64,000 bases of DNA from positions 1-64,000 of the forward strand of contig CACKAJ010000001.1 of assembly GCA_902598125.1 (NCBI GenBank), read 5' to 3'. Source of the stretch: an uncultured Pelagibacteraceae bacterium (GTDB taxonomy: Bacteria; Pseudomonadota; Alphaproteobacteria; Pelagibacterales; Pelagibacteraceae). Both the position numbers and the translations under genes were made by a program. Below, piece by piece: positions 27,237 to 35,148 of this stretch; positions within the stretch are counted from its first letter, which is position 1; every line of letters starts with the position of its first letter. The notes under the pieces were generated by a model, which was not told the origin of the DNA, ran no database searches, and saw only the letters and a list, made by a program, of their open reading frames with translations.

Positions 27237-28271
27237 TTATTTCCAACCTGCGCCTGTCATCGCTGCAAGAGCGTCAGCTTGTAATTTTCCATAGTTAACT
27301 ACTTTAGTTTTAAGATCTTGTTTAAAATCTAATCCCATATTAACTACTAATGGATGCGGTGAAACACCCGCAATCATTGGATACTCAAAAGTATTATTTA
27401 CTATGTGGTTTTGTGCTTCTTCACTAAGTAAAAATTCTACTAATTTTATTGCATTAGCTTTATTTGGTGCTCCTTTAACAAGTCCTGCACCACTAATGTT
27501 CATGTGAGTTCCTCTACCATCCTGATTAGGAAAGAAAGGTTTTACTTTTTTAGCTGCTGCTTGTTGTTCAGGTCCTTTTTTACCTGATAACATAAGTGCT
27601 AAATAATAAGTATTAGCTACAGCTATATCAGCTTCTCCTGCTGCTACTGCAAGTATTTGAGCTCTATCGTTTCCTTTTGGAGCTCTTGCCATATTAGACA
27701 CCATACCTTTTGACCATTCTGCTGTAGCTGCTTTACCGTTATTTTTTACTAAAGATGCTACTAATGACTGATTGTAGATATTGTTTGATGCTCTTATAAC
27801 AACTCTGCCTTTCCATTTAGGATCAGCTAGACTTTCATAAGTTAAGCCTGCTAATTCAGCTCCTGTAACTCTCTCAGGTGCGAAATAAACAATTCTTGCT
27901 CTTTTTGCTATACCCGTCCATTTGGAAGTTCTAAAGTTACTCGGTACTGCAGATTTAATAGCATTAGTATTTAATCCACTTTGAAGCATTCCTTTAGCAT
28001 CAAAAGCTCCTAATCTTCCTGCATCAGCGGTTATGTAAAGGTCAGCTTTACTATCTGCCCCTTCCTCTATTATTCTTTTTTCCAAAGCACCAGATTTTCC
28101 AGAAATGACGTTTACTTTAATACCTGTTTTTGCTGTGAACTTTTCGTATAATTGAACATCAGAATCATAATGTCTTGCACTGAAAATATTTACTTCATTA
28201 GCAAATAAACTAGAAACAAATGCAAATAACAAAAGAACTGATGTAAATGTTATTTTTTTCATTTTTCTCAT
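27237..28271 (-). CDS. fbpA: Ferric iron-binding periplasmic protein
   Basis: Periplasmic iron(III)-binding subunit, 344 residues from the ATG at 28271; a second ATG at 28262 gives 341. The signal peptide ends LFANEVN near residue 25. The mature part starts VNIFSARHYDSD, as in FbpA/FutA, and the twin tyrosines of NTYYLALM near residue 220 are the expected iron ligands. Downstream are the small CxxC ORF, fbpB and fbpC. A Fur-like palindrome lies 44-62 bases upstream, indicating induction by iron limitation. Confidence 0.92.
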   Translation of the reverse strand: MRKMKKITFTSVLLLFAFVSSLFANEVNIFSARHYDSDVQLYEKFTAKTGIKVNVISGKSGALEKRIIEEGADSKADLYITADAGRLGAFDAKGMLQSGLNTNAIKSAVPSNFRTSKWTGIAKRARIVYFAPERVTGAELAGLTYESLADPKWKGRVVIRASNNIYNQSLVASLVKNNGKAATAEWSKGMVSNMARAPKGNDRAQILAVAAGEADIAVANTYYLALMLSGKKGPEQQAAAKKVKPFFPNQDGRGTHMNISGAGLVKGAPNKANAIKLVEFLLSEEAQNHIVNNTFEYPMIAGVSPHPLVVNMGLDFKQDLKTKVVNYGKLQADALAAMTGAGWK

Positions 28272-28314
28272 CTTTCTTCTTTAGATTGATAATGATTTGC
28301 ATTTACAGTATATT

Positions 28315-28333
28315 GAGAATGATTATCATTTGC
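28315..28333. promoter_or_regulatory. Fur-box-like palindrome upstream of fbpA
   Basis: The core AATGATTATCATT (28319-28331) is a perfect 6-1-6 inverted repeat and resembles the consensus Fur box. A second, partial copy (TTGATAATGATTTGCAT, 28286-28302) lies between it and fbpA. The stretch 28272-28413 is otherwise empty. An iron-responsive regulator of the Fur family is the natural candidate; which one cannot be told. Confidence 0.78.
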
Positions 28334-28413
28334 AATAATGTCGCACTTTCTAGTTGAACTAAATTAGCGCAACTAAAAGTTGCCTACATATAAAAAATAG
28401 AGTTATATAAATT

Positions 28414-28629
28414 GTGCTTCAAATAAATCCAAAAAAAATTAAAGAGATTAAAAATAAAACAATACCTAATCCTTTAAGACCAAAATTTAGAAAAAAGGCC
28501 CAATCCAATATTTATTTTCTCTCACAAAGAAAAGTAAATGGTGAAAAAAAAACTAAATTAATAAAAAACATAAAGTTTTTTAGTATATTATCAATACTAC
28601 TAATTGGTGGATATTTACTGTCTAACTAA
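28414..28629 (+). CDS. Possible small membrane-anchored basic protein
   Basis: Open frame of 71 residues beginning with GTG. The first 48 residues are strongly basic, and the last 20 (FFSILSILLIGGYLLSN) form one hydrophobic segment, giving a tail-anchored topology. It fills the space between the fbpA promoter and the hydratase gene, whose end it overlaps by 8 bases. No family recognised and no clear ribosome binding site, so it may be spurious. Confidence 0.35.
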   Translation: MLQINPKKIKEIKNKTIPNPLRPKFRKKAQSNIYFLSQRKVNGEKKTKLIKNIKFFSILSILLIGGYLLSN

Positions 28630-29398
28630 TCTTAGCTGATACACTCCCAATCTTATTAATAACGCCTTTATAAATACCTTTTCCTAAAATAGGTACAACT
28701 CCGACAGAAGATCCGGTAAAAACGTAAAAGTTTTTATCAAGTATAATTTTATCTTTCTGTAATTTACTTAACACGAATCTCAATGAATTTAATGGATCAA
28801 TATAAACAGTATTTGTATTGCCAAATACTGATTGTTTAATTTTAATATTATAAATGTTTGTTTTAAGATTTTTAACATTTTGATTTTTAAATTTTTTTTT
28901 AGGACCGATTACAAATTTTACGTTAGCTCCAAAATCAGAACATAAATCACCAAGACTTTTAATGCCTTTCTTTTTTTGTCTATAGCCGACAACTTCAATA
29001 CAGGGAGCGATATGAGTAATAAATTTTTTTATATTTTTTTTGGTAACTTTTTGTTTAAAATTAAAGAAATTTTTTTTTATCAAGTAGCAAACTTCCAATT
29101 CTATGCCCATAGTAAATTTATTTATTTTTACAGTTTTTTTATTGTTTAAAACATTGTGTTTATAGACTGAAGCGTAAAAAGGTTCTTTTTCTTTTAATTT
29201 TTTAAGAACAGCTATTCCAGTTCCAGCTGCTTTAAAACCACTTATAGGTTTTTTTATTTTACTTTCACATAATTTTCTAAAGATTTGAGCATTAGAAATC
29301 TTTTTCGTATATTTTTTTGGAAGTGGAGAAATAATTTTATTTTTTAAAAAGGCATTAACTAATTTATTTGCTAATTTATCAGTAGATTTATTATTCAT
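28622..29398 (-). CDS. 2-keto-4-pentenoate hydratase / fumarylacetoacetate hydrolase-like protein
   Basis: Member of the MhpD-like branch of the FAH superfamily, 258 residues. Recognisable segments are GFKAAGT near residue 55, MGIELEVCYLI (acidic metal ligands) near residue 97, PCIEVVGYR near residue 132, LGDLCSDFGANVKFVIGP, and the final GSSVGVVPI. Family members hydrate 2-oxo-pentenoates or decarboxylate 4-oxalocrotonate in aromatic breakdown. No such pathway genes are near; it follows pfkA directly, its start overlapping the pfkA stop, so its role here is unclear. Confidence 0.75.
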   Translation of the reverse strand: MNNKSTDKLANKLVNAFLKNKIISPLPKKYTKKISNAQIFRKLCESKIKKPISGFKAAGTGIAVLKKLKEKEPFYASVYKHNVLNNKKTVKINKFTMGIELEVCYLIKKNFFNFKQKVTKKNIKKFITHIAPCIEVVGYRQKKKGIKSLGDLCSDFGANVKFVIGPKKKFKNQNVKNLKTNIYNIKIKQSVFGNTNTVYIDPLNSLRFVLSKLQKDKIILDKNFYVFTGSSVGVVPILGKGIYKGVINKIGSVSAKIS

Positions 29399-30486
29399 TA
29401 AATTTTATCTCCAATATAAATACCTAAAGATAGTGCAGTTTCTACTAAAGAGTCTTTTCTTTCAACATTTTTGTATGTACTTATACCTTCATCAATAGGT
29501 ACGTCGATTACTTTTCTATCTTTCCATGCCACCATTCTATCAAATTTTTTTTGATCAAGTAAATCTACAGCATAGACTCCGAATGCACTTGCTAAAATTC
29601 TATCACTAGCAGTTGGTGGAGCGCCTCGTTGAACATGCCCTAAAGAAGTTACTCGACATTCAACGTCCGTTTTTTTCATCAATTCTTGTGAAATATAATC
29701 ACCAATACCGCCTAGTCTTTGTTCTCCGTCCATATATTTATGTAATACTGTGCTACCATCCTCTTTTTTAACTGCTTCTGCTACTACAATCAAAGAATGT
29801 TGAATGTCGTGCTTCTTCATTGAGTTTAATTTTTTTATTATTCCATCAATTGAATATTTTATCTCAGGTATTAAAATTACATCTGCTCCCCCTGCTATAC
29901 CTGCATTAAGTGCTATATGTCCTGCATCTCGGCCCATCACTTCTAATATCATTGATCTTCTATGACTAGCGGCTGTTGATTGAAGATTGTCCAGTGCTTG
30001 TGTAGCAACGTCTACTGCTGTATGAAAACCAATGGAACTCTCAGTCGCTCCTACATCGTTATCTATTGTCTTTGGTATTGCTACTATTTTCATTTTACCT
30101 TCTTTTGCGAGTTTTTTAAGAATTTGCATGCTTCCATCACCACCTATTATAATTAAACCATCTAATTTCATTTGATGATAACCTTCAATAATTTCTTTTG
30201 ATCTATCAATAATCTTGCCATCTTTCGATGGAAATTTGAAAGGGTTACCTTTATTGGTTGATCCTAGAAAAGTTCCACCTTGTCTCAATAAATATCCAGA
30301 AAATGTTTTGTGATTTAATTGAATAGCAGAAACAGGTCTTTGCATTAACCCTGCTGTTCCATCTTTTATGCCAAAAACATTCATATTATACTTATTTTTA
30401 GCTCTATAAAATATAGATCTTATCGCTGCGTTTAATCCTCCGCAATCACCACCACTAGTTAAAATTCCAATTCTTTTATTACTCAT
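29398..30486 (-). CDS. pfkA: 6-phosphofructokinase (group III-like; donor uncertain)
   Basis: Phosphorylates fructose-6-phosphate, 362 residues. It begins IGILTSGGDCGGLNAAIRS; the donor-site motif is IGGDGSM (Gly, usual for ATP), while the catalytic motif is PKTIDND with Lys instead of the Gly of classical ATP enzymes. MGRDAGHIAL and GHVQRGAPPTASDR follow. This Gly plus Lys combination is typical of group III or clade X enzymes, so use of ATP or pyrophosphate cannot be decided by eye. It diverges from pyk over 59 bases containing a palindrome. Confidence 0.9.
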   Translation of the reverse strand: MSNKRIGILTSGGDCGGLNAAIRSIFYRAKNKYNMNVFGIKDGTAGLMQRPVSAIQLNHKTFSGYLLRQGGTFLGSTNKGNPFKFPSKDGKIIDRSKEIIEGYHQMKLDGLIIIGGDGSMQILKKLAKEGKMKIVAIPKTIDNDVGATESSIGFHTAVDVATQALDNLQSTAASHRRSMILEVMGRDAGHIALNAGIAGGADVILIPEIKYSIDGIIKKLNSMKKHDIQHSLIVVAEAVKKEDGSTVLHKYMDGEQRLGGIGDYISQELMKKTDVECRVTSLGHVQRGAPPTASDRILASAFGVYAVDLLDQKKFDRMVAWKDRKVIDVPIDEGISTYKNVERKDSLVETALSLGIYIGDKI

Positions 30487-30521
30487 TTAATTTTCTTAAA
30501 TACTTTTTTTTGAGGCAAGAG

Positions 30522-30533
30522 ATGTTATAACAT
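30522..30533. promoter_or_regulatory. 12-bp palindrome between pfkA and pyk
   Basis: ATGTTATAACAT is a perfect palindrome 12 bases before the pyk start. It is nested in a second pair of arms, AAGAGAT at 30517-30523 and ATCTCTT at 30538-30544. It could be an operator shared by the two divergent genes, or the -10 region of one of them. Confidence 0.45.
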
Positions 30534-30545
30534 AAAAATCTCTTA

Positions 30546-31958
30546 ATGGAAAAAAAAGCCAAAATTATCGCTACTCTTGGTCCGGCTATTTACAGCGAAA
30601 CAAAACTCAAACAGTTAGTGAGTCTTGGCGTAGATGCGTTCAGAGTAAATTTTAGCCACGATACAAATGGAATTCAAAAAATTGTCTCGAGAATTAGAAA
30701 AATTGAAAAATCTACGAGAAAAAAATTATCTCTAATAGCTGATTTACAGGGTGTCAAACTTCGAGTTGGGAAAATAAAAAATGACAATCAAAAAATTAAA
30801 TTTAATCAAAAATTTACTTTTGATAATAATAAATCATTAGGTGATAATACAAGAATAAATTTTCCTTATCCGCAAATTCTTAAAAAATTAAAAAAAGGAA
30901 ACAAAATTTTAATTGACGATGGTAAATTTACTTTCGTAGTCATTAGTAAAAAAGGTTTAGCAGTTAAAACTATCTGCAAAAGTCAAAATTGTTATATGAA
31001 AAATAACAAAAGTGTTCATATTCCAAATTTTGATATTGCTTTTAATAAATTAACTTTGAAAGATAAAAAAGATATTAACACTGCTAAAAAGCTTGGTTGT
31101 AACTGGATAGCCCTCTCATATCTTCAAAATGAGAAACTCATTCTCGAAGCTAGAAAATTAATTAGAAAAGACATGGGAATCATTTCTAAAATTGAGAATA
31201 AACATGCATTAAAAAACATAATTAAAATTATAAAAGCAACAGACTCTATAATGATAGCTCGTGGGGACTTAGCAATTGATATTGGACACAGTGAAGTACC
31301 AAAAGTTCAATTAAGTTTAATAAAAAAATGCTCACAATTTTCAAAATCCGTAATTGTTGCTACGCAGATGCTCGAAAGCATGATTGAAAACAATACAGCA
31401 ACCAGAGCTGAAATTAATGATATAGCTACGGCAATTTTTCAAGGAGCGGACACAGTAATGTTATCAGCAGAAGCTGCAATAGGTAAATTTCCAACTCAAG
31501 CCGTTTCAACAATGACTAAAACTATCCTTTCAACCGAGAAATATAAAAGACAACATATTGAAGATTTCAAAAATTCAATTATTTCTAACAAGGATCCTGT
31601 AAAATCTATTTTACTTTCAGTTAAAGATATTGCTTACAATCCAGATGTAAAAGCAATAATCGTTTTTTCTAATTCAGGAAAATCTGCAAAGTTAGTATCT
31701 GCTATGAGACCTGCTGCAAAGATTGTTACAATATCACCTAACATAAATGTATCTAGACAAGTTTCGTTACTTTGGGGCGTCCAATCAATTAATAGCCGTG
31801 ATGCAAGCGGGTGGAAAGATATGATGTCTATTTCAAAGGAAATAATTAAAAAGCTTAAATTTATTAAAAAAAATGATTTTGTTGTAATTACAGCTGGTTT
31901 GCCTTTTGGAAAAGCAGGTATGACAAATATGATAAGACTTTATAAAGTGGGTACTTGA
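30546..31958 (+). CDS. pyk: Pyruvate kinase
   Basis: Converts phosphoenolpyruvate and ADP to pyruvate and ATP, 470 residues. The N-terminus KAKIIATLGPA, the catalytic SKIENKHA, IMIARGDLAIDIG and the signature region with ATQMLESM and TVMLSAEAA are all present. The C-terminal regulatory domain contains FSNSGKSAKLVS. No Shine-Dalgarno is seen before the ATG, and the preceding bases are an inverted-repeat arm. Its TGA overlaps the start of the small ORF that follows. Confidence 0.96.
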   Translation: MEKKAKIIATLGPAIYSETKLKQLVSLGVDAFRVNFSHDTNGIQKIVSRIRKIEKSTRKKLSLIADLQGVKLRVGKIKNDNQKIKFNQKFTFDNNKSLGDNTRINFPYPQILKKLKKGNKILIDDGKFTFVVISKKGLAVKTICKSQNCYMKNNKSVHIPNFDIAFNKLTLKDKKDINTAKKLGCNWIALSYLQNEKLILEARKLIRKDMGIISKIENKHALKNIIKIIKATDSIMIARGDLAIDIGHSEVPKVQLSLIKKCSQFSKSVIVATQMLESMIENNTATRAEINDIATAIFQGADTVMLSAEAAIGKFPTQAVSTMTKTILSTEKYKRQHIEDFKNSIISNKDPVKSILLSVKDIAYNPDVKAIIVFSNSGKSAKLVSAMRPAAKIVTISPNINVSRQVSLLWGVQSINSRDASGWKDMMSISKEIIKKLKFIKKNDFVVITAGLPFGKAGMTNMIRLYKVGT

Positions 31959-32128
31959 TGGAAAATAACTATAGTGTTGAAGAAATTCTAAGTGCCATCG
32001 ACGATCTTCAAAAAATTAAGAAAGAAAAAAAAATAATTTCAGTTAAAAATACTTCTAAGGCTGATAATTCAATTATTCCAAAAAATACTTTGAAGTTAAT
32101 TGAGGAAGCTGAAAAAAATAAAAGCTAA
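31958..32128 (+). CDS. 56-residue acidic/basic helical protein coupled to pyk
   Basis: Short frame starting in the overlap TGATG with the pyk stop and ending TAA at 32128. The protein begins MENNYSVEEILSAIDDLQKI, is charged, lacks membrane segments and is likely helical. The VEEILSAI segment loosely recalls the N-terminal peptide of PopZ/DUF2497 proteins, but the similarity is short and may be chance. It overlaps the convergent gapA end by 4 bases. Tight coupling to pyk suggests it is translated. Not recognised. Confidence 0.6.
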   Translation: MENNYSVEEILSAIDDLQKIKKEKKIISVKNTSKADNSIIPKNTLKLIEEAEKNKS

Positions 32129-33129
32129 CTTAATTTAGCAATTTGAATAGCTGTATCGCACATTCTGTTTGAAAATCCCCACTCATTATCATACCAAGAA
32201 AGCACTCTGCTAAATTTCCCTTTAATAACTTGGGTCTGAGTTAAATCAAAAATTGAACTGTGCGGATTATGATTGAAATCTTTAGAAACCAATGGAGCTG
32301 AGTTAGTTGCTAAAATACCTTTAAGGGGACCATTGGCAGCTTTGCTCATAGCCTCATTAATACTTTCAGCTGTAACCTCTTTTTTTGGCACGAAAGTAAG
32401 ATCTATCAAAGATACGTTTGGTGTAGGAACTCTTATAGCAGTACCATCTAATTTACCTTTAAGACTTGGTAATACTAAACTCATAGCTTTTGCTGCACCA
32501 GTTGATGTTGGTATCATCGCATCTCCTGAAGCCCTTGCTCTTCTAAGATCTTTATGAAGAGTATCTAATAATTTTTGATCACCAGTATAACTATGAATTG
32601 TAGTCATGTAACCATACTCAATTCCAAACGTATTTTCTAAAACCATCGCTACTGGAGCTAGACAGTTGGTTGTACACGATCCGTTTGAGATTATATTGTG
32701 ATTTTTTTTTAGTTCTTTACTATTAACCCCTTGTACAACAGTAAAATCCACTTCTTTTGCAGGTGCAGAAATGATTACTTTTTTAGCCCCTGCTTCAATG
32801 TGTTTTCCAGCTGAAGCTTTATCTAAAAAGAATCCTGTGCACTCTAAAACAACATCAGCACCAATTTTACCCCATGGAAGTTTTGCAGGATCTCTTTCAG
32901 CAAAAACTTTTATGTTTTGATCTCCTATTTGAAACCCTTCAGATGAAGTTTTAACTTCTTGAGTTAAAGTTCCATGTGTACTATCAAATTTGATTAGATG
33001 AGCGTTGGCTTCGATTGATCCGAGATCATTGATACCTACAACTTGAATTTTACCTTTATAATTTTCTAATAAAGCCCTTAAGATAAGCCGCCCTATTCTA
33101 CCAAATCCATTAATTCCTACTTTGACCAT
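32125..33129 (-). CDS. gapA: Glyceraldehyde-3-phosphate dehydrogenase
   Basis: Phosphorylating NAD(P)-dependent enzyme, 334 residues. NAD-binding GINGFGRIGR at the N-terminus, catalytic Cys in SNGSCTTNCLAP near residue 150, and WYDNEWGFSNRM at the C-terminus are canonical. It starts two bases after the DUF2160 gene at the end of the glycerol transport operon, so it is probably expressed with glycerol uptake, where it handles the triose phosphate produced from glycerol. Confidence 0.96.
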   Translation of the reverse strand: MVKVGINGFGRIGRLILRALLENYKGKIQVVGINDLGSIEANAHLIKFDSTHGTLTQEVKTSSEGFQIGDQNIKVFAERDPAKLPWGKIGADVVLECTGFFLDKASAGKHIEAGAKKVIISAPAKEVDFTVVQGVNSKELKKNHNIISNGSCTTNCLAPVAMVLENTFGIEYGYMTTIHSYTGDQKLLDTLHKDLRRARASGDAMIPTSTGAAKAMSLVLPSLKGKLDGTAIRVPTPNVSLIDLTFVPKKEVTAESINEAMSKAANGPLKGILATNSAPLVSKDFNHNPHSSIFDLTQTQVIKGKFSRVLSWYDNEWGFSNRMCDTAIQIAKLS

Positions 33130-33131
33130 TT

Positions 33132-33485
33132 TTATACGTATTTAAATACAACAATAAAATAAGCAACACAAATAATTGATGCTATCCACAAGAGACTACC
33201 AACGAGACCTAACCATGCTAAATGAATAAATGCACTTCCCAATAAAGAAACAAATAATCTATCACCTCTAGTTGTATCTAAACCTAAAATACCTTTTCTT
33301 GGAGAACCTCCAGGTACTTTCTTTTCCCAAATAAGCATTACCGTTATACATAAAGCTATAAAAATAAAAAAAGCAGCCGTTTGCCATGTCCAAGCCATCC
33401 ATGAAAATAAATCAAAATCAAAAAAACCTTTTTCTTTGGCTTTACCAACGTCCCCCCATGTTGCTGCATACAATTTTGTAAACAT
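33132..33485 (-). CDS. glpU: DUF2160 small membrane protein of the glycerol transporter
   Basis: Protein of 117 residues with about three membrane segments. The DUF2160 hallmark WMAWTWQTAAFF is at residues 30-41, with TTRGDRLFVSLLGSAFIHLAWLG in the middle. The family occurs in GlpSTPQ(U)V-type glycerol ABC transporter operons, as described for Rhizobium leguminosarum; its role is unknown but is presumed accessory to the permease. It overlaps the glpQ stop by one base. Confidence 0.85.
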   Translation of the reverse strand: MFTKLYAATWGDVGKAKEKGFFDFDLFSWMAWTWQTAAFFIFIALCITVMLIWEKKVPGGSPRKGILGLDTTRGDRLFVSLLGSAFIHLAWLGLVGSLLWIASIICVAYFIVVFKYV

Positions 33486-34285
33486 TAAACTCTTCCCATC
33501 GCAAATCCTTTGGCAATATAATTTTTAACAAAGTAAATTACTATTGCTCCTGGAATTATTGTTAAAGTTCCTGCTGCAGCTAATAAGCCAAGTTCGTATC
33601 CCGAGGTACTTGCGGTTCTAGTCATAGTAGCTGCTATTGGTTTTGCAGCAGTAGCTGTTAGTGTTTTAGCTAATAAAAGCTCAACCCAGGAGAACATAAA
33701 GCAGAAAAACATAGTTATACCTATCCCAGCTGCAATAGTTGGCACGAATATTTTAAAGAAAAATCTACCAAAAGAATATCCATCAACATAAGCTGTTTCG
33801 TCTAATTCTTTTGGAACGGCAGACATAAATCCTTCTAAAATCCACACTGCTAAAGGGATATTGAATAAACAATGCGATAAAGCAACAGCAATATGAGTAT
33901 CAAATAAGTTCACAGATGAATAAAACTGGAAAAATGGCAAAGCAAAAACTGCTGGTGGAGCCATTCTATTTGTTAACAACCAAAAAAATAAATGCTTATC
34001 ACCTAAAAATTTATACCTAGAAAACGCATAAGCTGCAGGCAAAGCGGCTGCTACTGAGATAACAGTATTAAATACTGTGTATGTAATTGAATTTATGTAA
34101 CCCATATACCAAGTACTGTCTGTAAATATTTTTACATAATTCTCTGTTGTAAATTTTTGTGGCCATAAAGAATATGTATTAATAATTTCAGTAGTTGTCT
34201 TAAATGACATATTAATTAACCAATAGATCGGTAACATTAAAAAAATTATATATAATGTAGGTACTAACCATTTATATTTTTTCAT
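33485..34285 (-). CDS. glpQ: Glycerol ABC transporter permease
   Basis: Inner-membrane permease, 266 residues, about six helices, MalG-like. The ATPase-contact loop reads KELDETAYVDGYSFGRF, a glycerol/polyol-branch variant of the EAA loop. It overlaps glpP by 4 bases (ATGA) and works as a heterodimer with it. Confidence 0.9.
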   Translation of the reverse strand: MKKYKWLVPTLYIIFLMLPIYWLINMSFKTTTEIINTYSLWPQKFTTENYVKIFTDSTWYMGYINSITYTVFNTVISVAAALPAAYAFSRYKFLGDKHLFFWLLTNRMAPPAVFALPFFQFYSSVNLFDTHIAVALSHCLFNIPLAVWILEGFMSAVPKELDETAYVDGYSFGRFFFKIFVPTIAAGIGITMFFCFMFSWVELLLAKTLTATAAKPIAATMTRTASTSGYELGLLAAAGTLTIIPGAIVIYFVKNYIAKGFAMGRV

Positions 34286-35148
34286 GACTTTGCCTCATTT
34301 TTCATCATTAAATTGTAAAATACCCAACAGACTAAAAGTACAATAAAGAAATATATTAATGACATCGCAGCCGCTGGTCCTAAATCAAATTGACCCAAAG
34401 CCATTTTAACTAAGTCAATAGATAAAAATGCTGTAGTATTTCCTGGCCCACCTCCTGTTAGTACAAATGGCTCAGTGTAAATCATAAAACTATCCATAAA
34501 TCGTAACAAAATCGCTAAAGTTAAAACCTTTTTCATTTTTGGTAATTCAATATATCTAAAAGTTGCCCACCTACTAGCACCATCAATTTCTGCAGCTTGA
34601 TAGTACGCGGGCTGAATTGAGTTAAGACCTGCATAAGATAAAAGAACAACTAAAGATGTCCAGTGCCAAACATCCATTAATATAGTTGTGAACCAAGCAT
34701 CGCCGGGTTGTTGGGTAAAGTTATAATCAAAGCCCATTGCGTTTAATGAATGACCAAGAAAACCAATATCTGGGAGTGCAAAGATATTCCACATAGCGCC
34801 AACAACATTCCAAGGAATTAGAAGCGGCATAGACATTAAAATCAAACAAACTGGTACACCCCATCCTTTTTTTGGCATTGTAAGTGCAATAGCAATTCCT
34901 AGAGGTATTTGAATTAGAAGTATTATAAAAGTAAAAGCAAATTGTCTGCCTAATGAAGCATGAAATCTTTCAGACAACAGGATTTGTTTAAACCATCTAG
35001 TTCCTTCCCAAGCGAATACGTTGTTTCCAAAAGTTTCTTGAAATGAATAATTTACTACTGTCATTAAAGGAATAGCTGCATTAAATGCAACAAGAACAAA
35101 TACGGGAATAACAAAATACCAAGCTTTTTGATTAATAGTTTTATTCAT
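34282..35148 (-). CDS. glpP: Glycerol ABC transporter permease
   Basis: Inner-membrane permease, 288 residues, MalF/UgpA-like, about six helices. The cytoplasmic loop is AYYQAAEIDGASRWATF. It is sandwiched between glpT and glpQ with one- and four-base overlaps, so all are translated from one message. Confidence 0.9.
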   Translation of the reverse strand: MNKTINQKAWYFVIPVFVLVAFNAAIPLMTVVNYSFQETFGNNVFAWEGTRWFKQILLSERFHASLGRQFAFTFIILLIQIPLGIAIALTMPKKGWGVPVCLILMSMPLLIPWNVVGAMWNIFALPDIGFLGHSLNAMGFDYNFTQQPGDAWFTTILMDVWHWTSLVVLLSYAGLNSIQPAYYQAAEIDGASRWATFRYIELPKMKKVLTLAILLRFMDSFMIYTEPFVLTGGGPGNTTAFLSIDLVKMALGQFDLGPAAAMSLIYFFIVLLVCWVFYNLMMKNEAKS

